Source: Acidimicrobiia bacterium (GTDB lineage Bacteria > Actinomycetota > Acidimicrobiia > Acidimicrobiales > CAIXPF01). Taken from it: 64,000 bases of DNA. The notes below the pieces were generated by a model. That model did not search any database, was not told the origin of the DNA, and was given only the letters and a program-made list of their open reading frames with translations. Where the stretch lies: assembly GCA_947476745.1 (NCBI GenBank), contig CANJRG010000004.1, forward strand, positions 145,643-209,642. The letters run 5' to 3'. Both the position numbers and the translations under genes were made by a program. Positions 15,613-24,733 of this stretch are shown piece by piece. The stretch's first letter is position 1. Each line of letters starts with the position of its first letter.

Positions 15613-18063
15613 CTACTCGAGGACCTCGGCTGCGGCGAGCTCGGCGATGCGGTCGCCGTCGTAGCCCAAAATGTCGGTGAGGATCTCGAACGCGTGCTGG
15701 CCCAGCGACGGCGCAGCCGCCGCCACCACCGGCGACCCCTCGATGCGCAGCCGCGGCGCCTCGATGGTGATCCGCCCGTTGACGGCATGGTCCACCGCCA
15801 GCCAGTGACCCCGCTCCACCAGCTGCGGGTCGACCGACAGCTGCACCGCGCTGTCGAGGCCGTGGGCCGGCACCCCGACCTCCTGCAGGCGGACCGCCAG
15901 CACGGTGGCATCCTGCGGGGCGGTCCACGCCGCGATCAGCCGGTCGAGCTCGTCGCGCCGTTCGAGCCGCTCCGCCGTGCGCAGTGCCCGCAGCTGCGGG
16001 TCGAACCCCGCCTCGTCGCACAGCCGCTCCCACTGGGCGTCGGTCTGGCACACGATGGCGATCCAGCGATCCTCCCCGGCGGCGGGGGCCACCACATGCG
16101 GGGCGTGGTTGCGATCGGTGTTGCCCGCCCGTTCCCAAACCCGGCCGTTGAGGTCGTAGTCGAGGAACGCCGGGCCGAGTGACCACATCGCCCCCTCGGT
16201 CTGGGACACGTCGAGATGACAGCCCTGCCCGGTGCGCTGCTGATGAACCAGAGCGGCAAGCAGCGCCGCCACCCCCATACGGGGCGACAGGTAGTCGGTG
16301 TAGCCGCCGTAGGGGCCGACACAGGTACGGTCGGGCCAGCCGGTGGTGTGGAAGAACCCGGCCATGGCCGCGCCGAGGTTGCCGAACCCGGCGAAGCTGG
16401 CCAGCGGGCCGACCTGGCCGACCAGCGACGAGGACAGCATGATCAGCTCGGGCTTGATCTTGCGCAGGTCCTCGTAGCCCAGGCCCCAGCGGGCCATCGC
16501 CCCCGGCGAGTACGACTCGGTCACCACGTCGCCCCAGCGCACCAGGTCGGCGATGACCTCGCGGCCCTGCGGCTTGTTGGGGTCGAGGCAGATGCCCAGC
16601 TTGCCGGCGTTGGCATTGAGGTAGACGGCGGAGTTCTCCGGGTCGGGCTTGTCCTGCCAGAACGGGCTGAGGGTGCGGCCCATCTCGATGCGGTTGGAGG
16701 ACTCGATGCGCACCACCGTGGCCCCGTGGTCGGCCAGCACCTTCGACACCGACGGCCCGGCGAGGGACCACATGAAGTCGACGACCTTGAGACCCTCCAA
16801 CGGGCGCCGGGCCGCGGCACCGCCGGGCAGCGGGCGAGCTGTGACCGCCGGACGACGGGCCAGTGAGGCGGCACCGAGCAGCTCCTTGCCACCCTCCCCC
16901 AGCCGCGGCGGCGGACCCATCACCGGCAACCGGCCGGTCGACGGCAGCGCCACCGGCCCGGGATACCGTACGGTACGGCCAACGGCCGGGGTGTCCACCT
17001 CGTCCCAGTACCCGCGGGCACGGAAGTGCTCGAAGCCGACCACGTCCTCGATGGTCGAGGCCGGAGCGATGAGCAGCTTGCGGGACATCGCCCCGTCGAA
17101 GAGCTCCTCCTTGGTCTTGCCGTCGCAGAAGCGCTGCAGCACGTCCTTGAGCCGATCGAACTCCTCGACCGTTTCCTCACCGGTGTGCAGGTGGGTGCCG
17201 AACATCACCCAGTCCTTGTCACGCGTGGCCGTGTCGCAACCGCCCTCCTCGTAGATCCACTCGAACAGGCGGCGGCTGAACGGCCCCACGGCGGCGCCGA
17301 AGAGGAAGGTGATCGACACCGTGCCGTCGATACACGGCCACACCAGCTTCACGTCGAGCGGGCCGAGACGCATCCCGCCACCGATACGGGCGCCCATCGG
17401 GGCGTTGAAGAACTGGGCCAGCACCATCGACTGGGTCGACTGCATGATCGACTGCTGGGCGGAGATGTCGCAGTGACGGCCCACCCCGGAGATCGAGCGA
17501 TCCCACAGCGCGACCAGGGCGGCGTCGGCCGCGTCGCCCGCCGGCTGGAACCAGGCCTGCGGCACGGCGCACCGCACCGGCGCGCGATCGGCGTCGCCAC
17601 ACAGCAACAGCTGACCGGCCGATGCCAGCGCCACGAGGTCGGGGGCCTGCCAACGGGCCTTCGGGCCGGTCGAGCCGAACGGGGTGATGGACACGTGGAT
17701 CAGCTGCGGGTTGACCGCGGCCAGATCGGCCCGGCCCAGCCCCAACGCCTCGAACTCGCCCGGAGTCGCCGTCTCGAACAGGACGTCCGCCGTGCGCACC
17801 AGCGCCAGGAACTGCTCACGGTCCTCCGCCGAGCAGGCGAGATCGAGCACCACGCTGCGCTTGGCCCGGTTGGCGGCCCAGTGCACCAGGGACCCCTCGG
17901 GGTCGGCCACGTCATCGACGAAGGGGGCGAGGTGCCGGGCCTGCTGGCCGCCGGGCGGCTCCACCGCGATCACCTCGGCACCGAAGCCGGCCAGGATCTG
18001 GCCGGCGAGGTGCCCCCGCTCATCGGTGAGGTCCAGAACCCGGATCCCGTCCAGCATCGTCAC
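15613..18063 (-). CDS. Double-length family III (CaiB/BaiF) CoA-transferase
   Basis: Protein of 816 residues made of two tandem CaiB/BaiF domains, about 1-395 and 425-816, where normal members have one of about 400. Each half opens with its own domain start (LDGIRVLDLTDERG; LEGLKVVDFMWSLAGPS). Each keeps the catalytic-type Asp context (GRHCDISAQQS in the first, GCHLDVSQTEGAM in the second). These enzymes swap CoA between carboxylic acids as interlocked dimers; a fusion could give a pseudo-dimer in one chain. The start is GTG 18063 with a GAGGGAGG site 4 nt upstream; ATG 18057 is an alternative. A perfect 22-bp dyad lies about 60 bp upstream. Confidence 0.85.
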   Translation of the reverse strand: MTMLDGIRVLDLTDERGHLAGQILAGFGAEVIAVEPPGGQQARHLAPFVDDVADPEGSLVHWAANRAKRSVVLDLACSAEDREQFLALVRTADVLFETATPGEFEALGLGRADLAAVNPQLIHVSITPFGSTGPKARWQAPDLVALASAGQLLLCGDADRAPVRCAVPQAWFQPAGDAADAALVALWDRSISGVGRHCDISAQQSIMQSTQSMVLAQFFNAPMGARIGGGMRLGPLDVKLVWPCIDGTVSITFLFGAAVGPFSRRLFEWIYEEGGCDTATRDKDWVMFGTHLHTGEETVEEFDRLKDVLQRFCDGKTKEELFDGAMSRKLLIAPASTIEDVVGFEHFRARGYWDEVDTPAVGRTVRYPGPVALPSTGRLPVMGPPPRLGEGGKELLGAASLARRPAVTARPLPGGAAARRPLEGLKVVDFMWSLAGPSVSKVLADHGATVVRIESSNRIEMGRTLSPFWQDKPDPENSAVYLNANAGKLGICLDPNKPQGREVIADLVRWGDVVTESYSPGAMARWGLGYEDLRKIKPELIMLSSSLVGQVGPLASFAGFGNLGAAMAGFFHTTGWPDRTCVGPYGGYTDYLSPRMGVAALLAALVHQQRTGQGCHLDVSQTEGAMWSLGPAFLDYDLNGRVWERAGNTDRNHAPHVVAPAAGEDRWIAIVCQTDAQWERLCDEAGFDPQLRALRTAERLERRDELDRLIAAWTAPQDATVLAVRLQEVGVPAHGLDSAVQLSVDPQLVERGHWLAVDHAVNGRITIEAPRLRIEGSPVVAAAAPSLGQHAFEILTDILGYDGDRIAELAAAEVLE

Positions 18064-18121
18064 GTGGCCTCCCTCATCGCGGCGCGCACCCTGACTGGTC
18101 GGGGCCCGCTCGGTCGGCCAA

Positions 18122-18143
18122 GACTATGACCCCGGTCATAGTC
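18122..18143. promoter_or_regulatory. Perfect operator-like palindrome, 10-bp arms
   Basis: Arms GACTATGACC and GGTCATAGTC flank a 2-bp CC centre. It is AT-richer than its surroundings and lies 59-80 bp upstream of the double CoA-transferase start and about 50 bp after the AllG stop. The symmetry and size suit a TetR- or GntR-type dimer; the 2-nt centre makes it a poorer transcription terminator. Confidence 0.6.
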
Positions 18144-18191
18144 GACGGTGATCGTCCACCGGCACCGACCGGGCCGACGCCCGGCGCGTAC

Positions 18192-19673
18192 TCAGGACCC
18201 CGAGGCGGGGAACAGCGCGTCGAACGCGGCCAGGAAGCAGCCCATCGGCGCGGTGGTGATGCCGGCACCGATCTGGCCGACGCCCGCCGCCCGGTGGGCG
18301 ATGCCGGTATTGATCACCGGCAGGACTCCGCCATCGAGGACCCGCCGCACGTCGATGCCGGCCACCGTGGGGGCGAAACCCAACGGCGGCAGGGTGAACG
18401 CCGGGTTCCGGCCGATCCCGATGCGCTGCATCCGCCGGCTGTTGGCCACCGCGTCGGCCGGGGTCCCGCCGACGAACTGGGCGATCGCCGGCGCGGCCGC
18501 CATGGCGAACCCGCCGAGGCCGGCGGTCTCGGTGATGGCGCTGTCGCCGAGGTCCGCGGCGGCGTCCTGCGGCCCGAAGCCGGGGAAGAACAGGCCGTCC
18601 ACCACCGGCGCCGGCGCCTCGAACCACCGGTCGCCCGCGCCGGACACCCGGATGCCGAACTGCACACCGTTGCGGGCCATGGTGGTCACCATGGTGCTGT
18701 GCGGCACCCCTTCCGCGGCGCGCAGCATGGCCTTGCACGCCGCCATGGACAGGTTGAGGAAGAAGTGGTCGTTTCCTCCGATGAAGGTAGCCACCCGGCC
18801 CAGGGCGGCCACCGGCGCACCGCTGGCCAGCAGGTCGGGCAGCAGACGGCGCACCAGCAAGCCGGTCGCGGCCGCATTGCGGTTGTGGACCTCGTCGCCC
18901 ATGTGCAGCGCCTGCGCCATGATCGGCCGCAACGGCAGCCCACCGGCCTCGCCGGAGCGGGTCAGGCGCAGCGTCGAGGCCAGAACCGGCCCGAGCTCGT
19001 CGCGCATCCAGGCCAGGCGGTCGAGCACCTCCGGGCCATTGGCGCCGAAACGCAACACCGCACCGAGGCCCTCGTTGAGCGAACTGAACGAATGCCGGCC
19101 CGACGAACGGTCCTCGACCACCCACATCGGCATCGACGGGCTGACCACCCCGGCCATGGGGCCGACCGCGCCGTGATGGTGGCACGGCTCGGTTGCCACC
19201 GCACCACCGCGCAGCAGGGCCTCGGCCGCGTCCGGGTCGCCGGCCCAACCCTCGAACAGCACCGCGCCGACCAGCGCGCCCTGCATCGGGCCGCACATGT
19301 CGGCGTAGTCGATCGGTGGCCCGGCGTGCAGCAACCGGCGCGCCCCACCACCCAGTGCGGCGATGGCCGTCGCCGCCGCAGACACGTCGACCAGCACCGG
19401 ATCCGCGGCCAGGAATGCAGCCACGGCGGTGGCGTTGGCCGCAGCCACCTCGGCATCGGACAGGGCCACGGCCAACCGCCAAGCCCGGTCGGGGTCGGCC
19501 CCGGCCGGCGGTCGCCATGCCACCGGGCTCACCCGGCCGCCGGCTGCCTCGACCGCCCCGGCGAAGCCGCTCAGGCCGACGTTGAGCACCCCGAGCGGGC
19601 TCGGCCCGAACAGTCCGTCACGCGCCGAATCGTCGATGGCAGCATTCATGGCTGGGTTCGTGGAAGCGTTCAT
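18192..19673 (-). CDS. allG: DUF1116 protein, AllG (YlbE)-like oxamate carbamoyltransferase subunit
   Basis: 493-residue DUF1116/YlbE-family protein. In E. coli AllF, AllG and AllH (FdrA, YlbE, YlbF) form oxamate carbamoyltransferase, which converts oxalurate and phosphate to oxamate and carbamoyl phosphate. Recognisable conserved stretches are AGPPIDYADMCGPMQGA, EPCHHHGAVGPMAGV, QALHMGDEVHNRN and FIGGNDHFFLN. It is about 70 residues longer than E. coli AllG as I recall it. The ATG overlaps the AllF stop by 4 bp, making it the last gene of the coupled series. The role is inferred from family membership and the presence of all three subunits. Confidence 0.82.
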   Translation of the reverse strand: MNASTNPAMNAAIDDSARDGLFGPSPLGVLNVGLSGFAGAVEAAGGRVSPVAWRPPAGADPDRAWRLAVALSDAEVAAANATAVAAFLAADPVLVDVSAAATAIAALGGGARRLLHAGPPIDYADMCGPMQGALVGAVLFEGWAGDPDAAEALLRGGAVATEPCHHHGAVGPMAGVVSPSMPMWVVEDRSSGRHSFSSLNEGLGAVLRFGANGPEVLDRLAWMRDELGPVLASTLRLTRSGEAGGLPLRPIMAQALHMGDEVHNRNAAATGLLVRRLLPDLLASGAPVAALGRVATFIGGNDHFFLNLSMAACKAMLRAAEGVPHSTMVTTMARNGVQFGIRVSGAGDRWFEAPAPVVDGLFFPGFGPQDAAADLGDSAITETAGLGGFAMAAAPAIAQFVGGTPADAVANSRRMQRIGIGRNPAFTLPPLGFAPTVAGIDVRRVLDGGVLPVINTGIAHRAAGVGQIGAGITTAPMGCFLAAFDALFPASGS

Positions 19674-21310
19674 GGCTGCCTTTCCGGCGCCATGAGCCGC
19701 TCCGCCGCCAACTCGGCCGCCGCGGCGTTCGACGGGGCCACCAGGGCGCCGGCGCGGCGCAGGGCATCGACCACCGCCCGTCGTGGCACCGGGTCGGCGT
19801 CGGTGCCGCAGACGTGAACCACCACGTCGGGGCCCGACCGGCGTGCCACCAGCAACGGCAGCAAGCCGGCGAGCGGGTCACCGGAGGCGCCGTGGCCGAG
19901 CACCACGTCGAGCAGGACCACCGCCACCGTCGGATCCTCCAGGGCCTCGGCCACCCAGCGGTCGCGGGTGGCCGGATCGATCATCGGATGGGGACGACCG
20001 TCGGTGAACTCGTCCGCGCCGAGGTCGACCACCACATGGCCCTCGAGGCCGGCCCCGGCACCCAAGCGGACCGAACCCGGAGCCGGGGCATTCGAGGCCA
20101 CCGTGACCCCCAGCCCCCGCAGCACCAACTGGGCCTCGTAGCCGAGCGTTCCGCCGCTGAACAGCCCGCGCAGCCAGCGCCGGGGACGATCGTCGCGGAC
20201 ACCGTGGGCCGAGGCCGCTGCGGTCGCGGCCGTCACCGCTGCGCCGCCGAGGGCCGCTGCCAGCCCCGCCGCGTCGGGACCGCCCGGGATAGCTGCGACG
20301 GGCCCGCCCAGGCCGGTTGCCACGAACCCACCGCGGTCCGCCGCCGGCGCCTCGGCCAGCCGCGCAGCCAACCGTGCCGCCTCGGCCAACGTGGCGGCGC
20401 CGTATACGCCAGCCGGTGCAACCGCGGCCACGTCAGTGCCCAGCAGGACGGCCACCACCGGCTTACCCAGCGAGCCGGCCACCTCGAGGACGCGGCGGGC
20501 CACGGCCGCGTCGGGCGGCTTGGACACCACGACGACGACCTGGGTGGCCGGATCGGCGCCGAGCAACAGCAGGGCGTCGAGGGTCGAGGAGCCCCCCACC
20601 GCCGGCGACAGGTCACGACCGCCGGTTCCGATCAGCTGCGACACCCCGATCCCGAGGCGGTCGAGCTGGGTGCTGACCTCCTGCAGACCGGTGCCCGAAG
20701 CACCGACCAAACCGACCGGCCCACGGCGCACCACGTTGGCAAAGGCCAGGGGCGTACCATCGAGTATGGCCGTGCCGCAATCCGGGCCCATCACGAGCAG
20801 ACCGCGGGAGCGACCCAGCGCCTTCAGCGCGACCTCCGCCTCGACCGGCACGTTGTCACTGAAGATCATCACGTGCAGTCCGGCATCGAGCGCCTTGCGG
20901 GCCTCCGCCGCGGCGAACGGACCGGGCACCGAGATCAGCGCCACCGACGGCGCGTGTCCGCCGGGGGATCGGGCCAAGGCATCAGCGATGCAGGTCGCCG
21001 GCTCCTCGCCGCCGGACCCTGATCCGCCGACAGCAGGGTCGATGGTCGCGGTGAGCGCTGCCAGTCCGTCGGCCAGTGCCGCGTCGGCCGCCTCTTCCGA
21101 ATCGGCCACCACCAGCACCAGCACGTCGGACGGGCCGGCATCGAGCGGGCCTGCGGCCCCGGCATCGACCGCTGCCGCGACGTTGGCCGGGGTCGCCATC
21201 GCCACCGAGGCTCGGCTCACCCCGGCGCTCGCCGCCAGCCGGGCCGACACCGCCAGCAACGCCACCGAGTCGCGATAGCAGTCGCTGGCCACACCCCATC
21301 GCACGATCAT
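19670..21310 (-). CDS. allF: FdrA/AllF-like oxamate carbamoyltransferase subunit
   Basis: 546-residue FdrA-family protein with a succinyl-CoA-ligase-like fold. It contains the CoA-ligase-like nucleotide fold (LLVMGPDCGTAILDG, GPVGLVGASGTGLQEVS, GVSQLIGTGGRDLS), a proline-rich linker area, and a C-terminal ligase-like domain (VVLLDVVLGHGASGDP). The start is ATG 21310, overlapping the AllH stop (ATGA); the longer frame to a TTG at 21340 is less likely. It is the catalytic partner of AllG and AllH in carbamoyl transfer. No carbamate kinase gene, which follows these genes in E. coli, is present in the window. Confidence 0.84.
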   Translation of the reverse strand: MIVRWGVASDCYRDSVALLAVSARLAASAGVSRASVAMATPANVAAAVDAGAAGPLDAGPSDVLVLVVADSEEAADAALADGLAALTATIDPAVGGSGSGGEEPATCIADALARSPGGHAPSVALISVPGPFAAAEARKALDAGLHVMIFSDNVPVEAEVALKALGRSRGLLVMGPDCGTAILDGTPLAFANVVRRGPVGLVGASGTGLQEVSTQLDRLGIGVSQLIGTGGRDLSPAVGGSSTLDALLLLGADPATQVVVVVSKPPDAAVARRVLEVAGSLGKPVVAVLLGTDVAAVAPAGVYGAATLAEAARLAARLAEAPAADRGGFVATGLGGPVAAIPGGPDAAGLAAALGGAAVTAATAAASAHGVRDDRPRRWLRGLFSGGTLGYEAQLVLRGLGVTVASNAPAPGSVRLGAGAGLEGHVVVDLGADEFTDGRPHPMIDPATRDRWVAEALEDPTVAVVLLDVVLGHGASGDPLAGLLPLLVARRSGPDVVVHVCGTDADPVPRRAVVDALRRAGALVAPSNAAAAELAAERLMAPERQP

Positions 21311-22272
21311 CGGGCACCGCCTGTTGTCCGGACGTACCAATCAGTATCGTTAGCCGAGCACGACCCCGGGTTCACCGCAAGGTGGGTCAGCGGCTCGACC
21401 ATACCGGTCAGCAAGTCGGCTCCGGAGGTGGCACCGACCGACACGAGAGCGCCGAAGGCCCGGGCATGATCGCCGCCCACGGCGGGGTCGAGCAGGGCCT
21501 GGCGGGCATCGAGCAGTGCGGCGGCGAAACGGCCCGCCAAGCCATGTTCGAGGTAGTACCGACTGAACGGGGTCGTGGCCGACAGCCGCTGCGCCACGGC
21601 ATGGCGGAGCCGTTCCGATGCGTTCGACGGTCCGCACACGGCGGGTCGCGCCTGCAGCAACGCCAGCAACCCCACCAGCAGGTCGTCCCCCGACGGGGTG
21701 AGACCGGGCCCGAACCCCACCAGCGCATCGAGCACTGCGCCCGGGTCGCCTGCGGGCACGGCCAGGACGTCGAGCACAGCGACGAACCGGGCACGCGCCG
21801 CGGAGTCACTGCGGCCACCCAGGGCGAGCGCTGCTTCCATCCCCTCGGCCATCGCCCGACCCGGGTCCTGCGCCGACCCCGCATACCGCGTCCCAGCGCC
21901 GGCGGTCCCGGCGGGCGCCGACGCGGCATCACCCCGGCGGTGTTCCCACGACGTTGCGGCGCCGCGAAGAACCTCCCAGCGCGGACCCACCGCGGGCCGG
22001 AACTCCCAGCGATCGCCCTCGAAGATGACCTGGGCACCCGCCGCGGTGGCGGCGCGACCGGCCAACGCCGCGACCTCGATACACACACCGCCCGGCACGC
22101 ACCCGACGTCGGGGCCGTGCAGCATCCCCACCACCCGACCGTCACAGGACAGGTACCACGCCCGGGCGGTCACCAGGCAGACCACGCCGTGGGCGGGGCC
22201 GCTCGGGGCGACATCGGACCAGGAACGAGCCCGAACCGACGTGCGCAACGCAGCAATCGTGCCGACGGTCAT
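21307..22272 (-). CDS. allH: DUF2877 protein, AllH (YlbF)-like oxamate carbamoyltransferase subunit
   Basis: 321-residue DUF2877-family protein, the third subunit type of the E. coli oxamate carbamoyltransferase. The family hallmark GFGPGLTPSGDDLLVG is present in the second half. The start is ATG 22272 (MTVGTIAALRTS), which overlaps the TGA of the upstream cysteine hydrolase; the longer open frame begins inside that gene. Together with AllF and AllG it completes the set in the gene order H-F-G. Confidence 0.83.
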   Translation of the reverse strand: MTVGTIAALRTSVRARSWSDVAPSGPAHGVVCLVTARAWYLSCDGRVVGMLHGPDVGCVPGGVCIEVAALAGRAATAAGAQVIFEGDRWEFRPAVGPRWEVLRGAATSWEHRRGDAASAPAGTAGAGTRYAGSAQDPGRAMAEGMEAALALGGRSDSAARARFVAVLDVLAVPAGDPGAVLDALVGFGPGLTPSGDDLLVGLLALLQARPAVCGPSNASERLRHAVAQRLSATTPFSRYYLEHGLAGRFAAALLDARQALLDPAVGGDHARAFGALVSVGATSGADLLTGMVEPLTHLAVNPGSCSANDTDWYVRTTGGAR

Positions 22273-22937
22273 CCCAGCGACCGGCACACGGCCGTGCTGG
22301 ACGAGACCCAGGCGAAGATGGCGCCCTGGGCCTCGAACATCGCCAGGCCCACCCGCTGGAACTCGGGGAAGTAGGACCCGACGCAGTCCTCGAGCACCAC
22401 GCACTCGAAACCGCGGTCGTTGGCCTCGCGCACCGTGGTGTGCACACAGACCTCGGTGGTCACCCCACACACCAGCAGCGTGCGGATCGAGCGGTCCCGC
22501 AGGATCAACTCGAGGTCGGTGGCGTAGAAGGCGCCCTTGCCGGGCTTGTCGATCACCGGCTCGCCGGGAAGCGGGGCCAGCTCGTCGATGATGTCGTGGC
22601 CGCTCTCACCGCGCACCAGGATCCGGCCCATCGGACCATCGGTGCCGATGAAGCGCTTCCCGCCCCGTTCGAGCTTGGACTGCGGGCAGTCGGTCAGGTC
22701 GGGCCGATGCCCTTCCCGGGTATGGATGACCAGCAGACCTGCGGCACGAGCCGCGTCGAGCACGGACCTCGTCGGTTCGATCGTGGTGCGCAGCAGACCG
22801 ACGTCGTTGCCCAGCAACTCGCCGAACCCGCCGGGTTCGAGGAAGTCGCGCTGCATGTCGATCACCACCAACGCCGTGCGCGTGGGGTCCATCACCGCCG
22901 GGAACGGTCGTGCCGGTAGGTCGATCAGGTCACTCAT
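22269..22937 (-). CDS. Isochorismatase-family cysteine hydrolase
   Basis: 222-residue cysteine amidohydrolase of the isochorismatase superfamily. The triad is Asp27 (VIDMQRDF), Lys131 (VIDKPGKG) and Cys164 (CGVTTEVCVHTT), with the same spacing as the biuret-hydrolase-like paralogue two genes upstream. Both share [10 protein letters not shown] and REANDRG motifs, so this is a divergent paralogue, perhaps for triuret, a carbamoyl amide or another ureide. The start is ATG 22937, overlapping the allophanate hydrolase stop by ATGA; its own stop overlaps the AllH start. Confidence 0.82.
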   Translation of the reverse strand: MSDLIDLPARPFPAVMDPTRTALVVIDMQRDFLEPGGFGELLGNDVGLLRTTIEPTRSVLDAARAAGLLVIHTREGHRPDLTDCPQSKLERGGKRFIGTDGPMGRILVRGESGHDIIDELAPLPGEPVIDKPGKGAFYATDLELILRDRSIRTLLVCGVTTEVCVHTTVREANDRGFECVVLEDCVGSYFPEFQRVGLAMFEAQGAIFAWVSSSTAVCRSLG

Positions 22938-24733
22938 CGCTGCTCCAGGTAAGCCCGCCACCCGCCGAAGCGTGTCACCTCGGCGGCGCCCTCGAGAGCG
23001 TAGGGCTCGCAGACGAAGCCGCTGTGCCAACGACCGTCGGCCAGCTCAATCGAGCCGATCGCCAACGGGGGCGGTACCTCGGCCACGAACGAGCCGAACG
23101 CCGCCTCGCCAAGGGCCCAGACCTCGACCGCGATGGCCGAGCCGCCCTCGCGAACGCGTTGCATGCCGGGTTTCGGGGGCGTGGTATCGGGCAGGGCGAA
23201 CAGCCGGTACGCCGGCGCGGTCGACGTCGCAGCCAGCAGCCGGGCCCCGCGTTGGGTGAGCTGGTGGTTGAGCGCCATGCCGCTGAGGTGCGCACCCACC
23301 ACCACCAGGGACTGCTCGCCGGGCCCGACCGGCACCGGCGGCCACGACGTCACGTCCTCGCCGAGCAGTCCCATGGCGAGATCGGCCAGCGGCTCGTCGC
23401 TCCAGGCCGGGCCGATCAGCTGGACCCCGTTCGGCATGCCATCGGCCCGACGCGGGCCGGGTAGGGCCACGGCCGCCATACCCAGCAGGTTGGTGAAGGT
23501 CGTGAACCGGCCCAGCGCGCTGTTCGCGCCGAGCGGATCGGCGGCGACCTGTTCGGGGGTGGTGACCCCGGGGATGGTCGGCAGCAGCAATGCGTCGATG
23601 TCGTTCCACAGCGCGGCGTGTTGCCGGCCGGCCGCGGCCAGCCGGTACTCGGCGGCGTAGGCGTCGGTGGCCGTCGTCGCCATCGACCCGGAGATGATCG
23701 ACGCCACGACCGGGTCGGCATCGGGTGGCCCGGCGGCGAGGAACGCTCCGACGGCAACCGCGCGCTCAGCGGTGAAGGGCCCGCCGTAGAGCCAGCTGCC
23801 GACCTCGAGCAGGCCGGCGATGTCGACCTCGACCAGCTCGAGGGCGGGCTGTGTCTCGGCCAGCGACGCCACGTACGCCGCGAACGCCACGGCCACCGGC
23901 TCCTCGCAGTACGTCGCCAGACCCGACGGTATGCCGAGGCGTCGTACGGGGGCGGCGACCGGCCCGGGTGTGCTCGACCAGGGGTCGCCGGGATCAGGTC
24001 CGGCCATGACCGCGGCCACGGTCCGGGCGTCGGCCACGTTCGCGGCGAACACCGTGATGCAGTCGATGCGACGCACCGCCGGGACGCTCCCGGTGTTGGG
24101 CACCCGACCCGGAGTCGGCTTCAGGCCCACCAGCTCGCACAACGCAGCGGGCACCCGGCCCGAGCCGGCGGTGTCGGTGCCCAGGGCGAAGGGAACCAGG
24201 CCCCGGGCGACGGCCACCGCGGAGCCCGAGCTCGACCCGCCGGGGACCAGGGTCGGATGCACCGGATTGCGGGGCGTGCCGTAGGGCGACCGGGTGCCCA
24301 CCAGGCCGGTGGCGAACTGGTCGAGGTTGACCTTGGCCACCGGGATCGCGCCCGCCGCCCGGAGCCGGGCAACGGCGACCGCGTCGCGCTGGGCCGGATA
24401 CCCGTAGGACGGGCAGGCCGCGGTGGTGGTTGCCCCGGCCACGTCGATGTTGTCCTTGACCACGAAGGGAATGCCGAACAACGGCAGCTCGGCCGCGCTC
24501 GACGCCGGCATCTGGTCGAGCGCGTCGGCCCGTTCGCGGGCCTGGGCCACGAGCGGGTCGCCGATGACGACCGCCGGATCGTCGAGCGACGCGAGCTGCG
24601 CCAGGACCGCATCGATCACCGAGCGGACGGTGCTGCCGTCGCGGTAGCGGTCCCGGTAGGACGACAGCGGCACCGTGGCCGCCAACTGCCCGCCCTCGGA
24701 CCCTGGCTCGGAACCGGCTTCGTTCGGGTTCAT
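22934..24733 (-). CDS. atzF: Allophanate hydrolase (AtzF-like)
   Basis: 599-residue amidase-signature enzyme that converts allophanate (urea-1-carboxylate) to two CO2 and two ammonia. The Ser-cisSer-Lys triad is Lys93 ([10 protein letters not shown]), the GGSSSGS serines at about 167-169, and Ser191 ([10 protein letters not shown]). The [13 protein letters not shown] and [13 protein letters not shown] context is typical of allophanate hydrolases. A separate C-terminal domain (about residues 470-599) distinguishes it from ordinary amidases, and the length fits AtzF. The ATG overlaps the biuret-hydrolase stop, which places the enzyme directly downstream of allophanate production. Confidence 0.88.
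   Translation of the reverse strand: MNPNEAGSEPGSEGGQLAATVPLSSYRDRYRDGSTVRSVIDAVLAQLASLDDPAVVIGDPLVAQARERADALDQMPASSAAELPLFGIPFVVKDNIDVAGATTTAACPSYGYPAQRDAVAVARLRAAGAIPVAKVNLDQFATGLVGTRSPYGTPRNPVHPTLVPGGSSSGSAVAVARGLVPFALGTDTAGSGRVPAALCELVGLKPTPGRVPNTGSVPAVRRIDCITVFAANVADARTVAAVMAGPDPGDPWSSTPGPVAAPVRRLGIPSGLATYCEEPVAVAFAAYVASLAETQPALELVEVDIAGLLEVGSWLYGGPFTAERAVAVGAFLAAGPPDADPVVASIISGSMATTATDAYAAEYRLAAAGRQHAALWNDIDALLLPTIPGVTTPEQVAADPLGANSALGRFTTFTNLLGMAAVALPGPRRADGMPNGVQLIGPAWSDEPLADLAMGLLGEDVTSWPPVPVGPGEQSLVVVGAHLSGMALNHQLTQRGARLLAATSTAPAYRLFALPDTTPPKPGMQRVREGGSAIAVEVWALGEAAFGSFVAEVPPPLAIGSIELADGRWHSGFVCEPYALEGAAEVTRFGGWRAYLEQR

Noticed and set aside
14153..16771. 872-codon minus-strand frame crossing the selenoprotein candidate and the DsbA-like gene
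   Set aside because: Low-complexity composition with no motif; opposite strand and other frames contain recognisable proteins.
22273..22470. Longer start for the DUF2877 (AllH) protein
   Set aside because: The extra residues lie inside the coding region of the upstream cysteine hydrolase; ATG 22272 gives the usual ATGA overlap.
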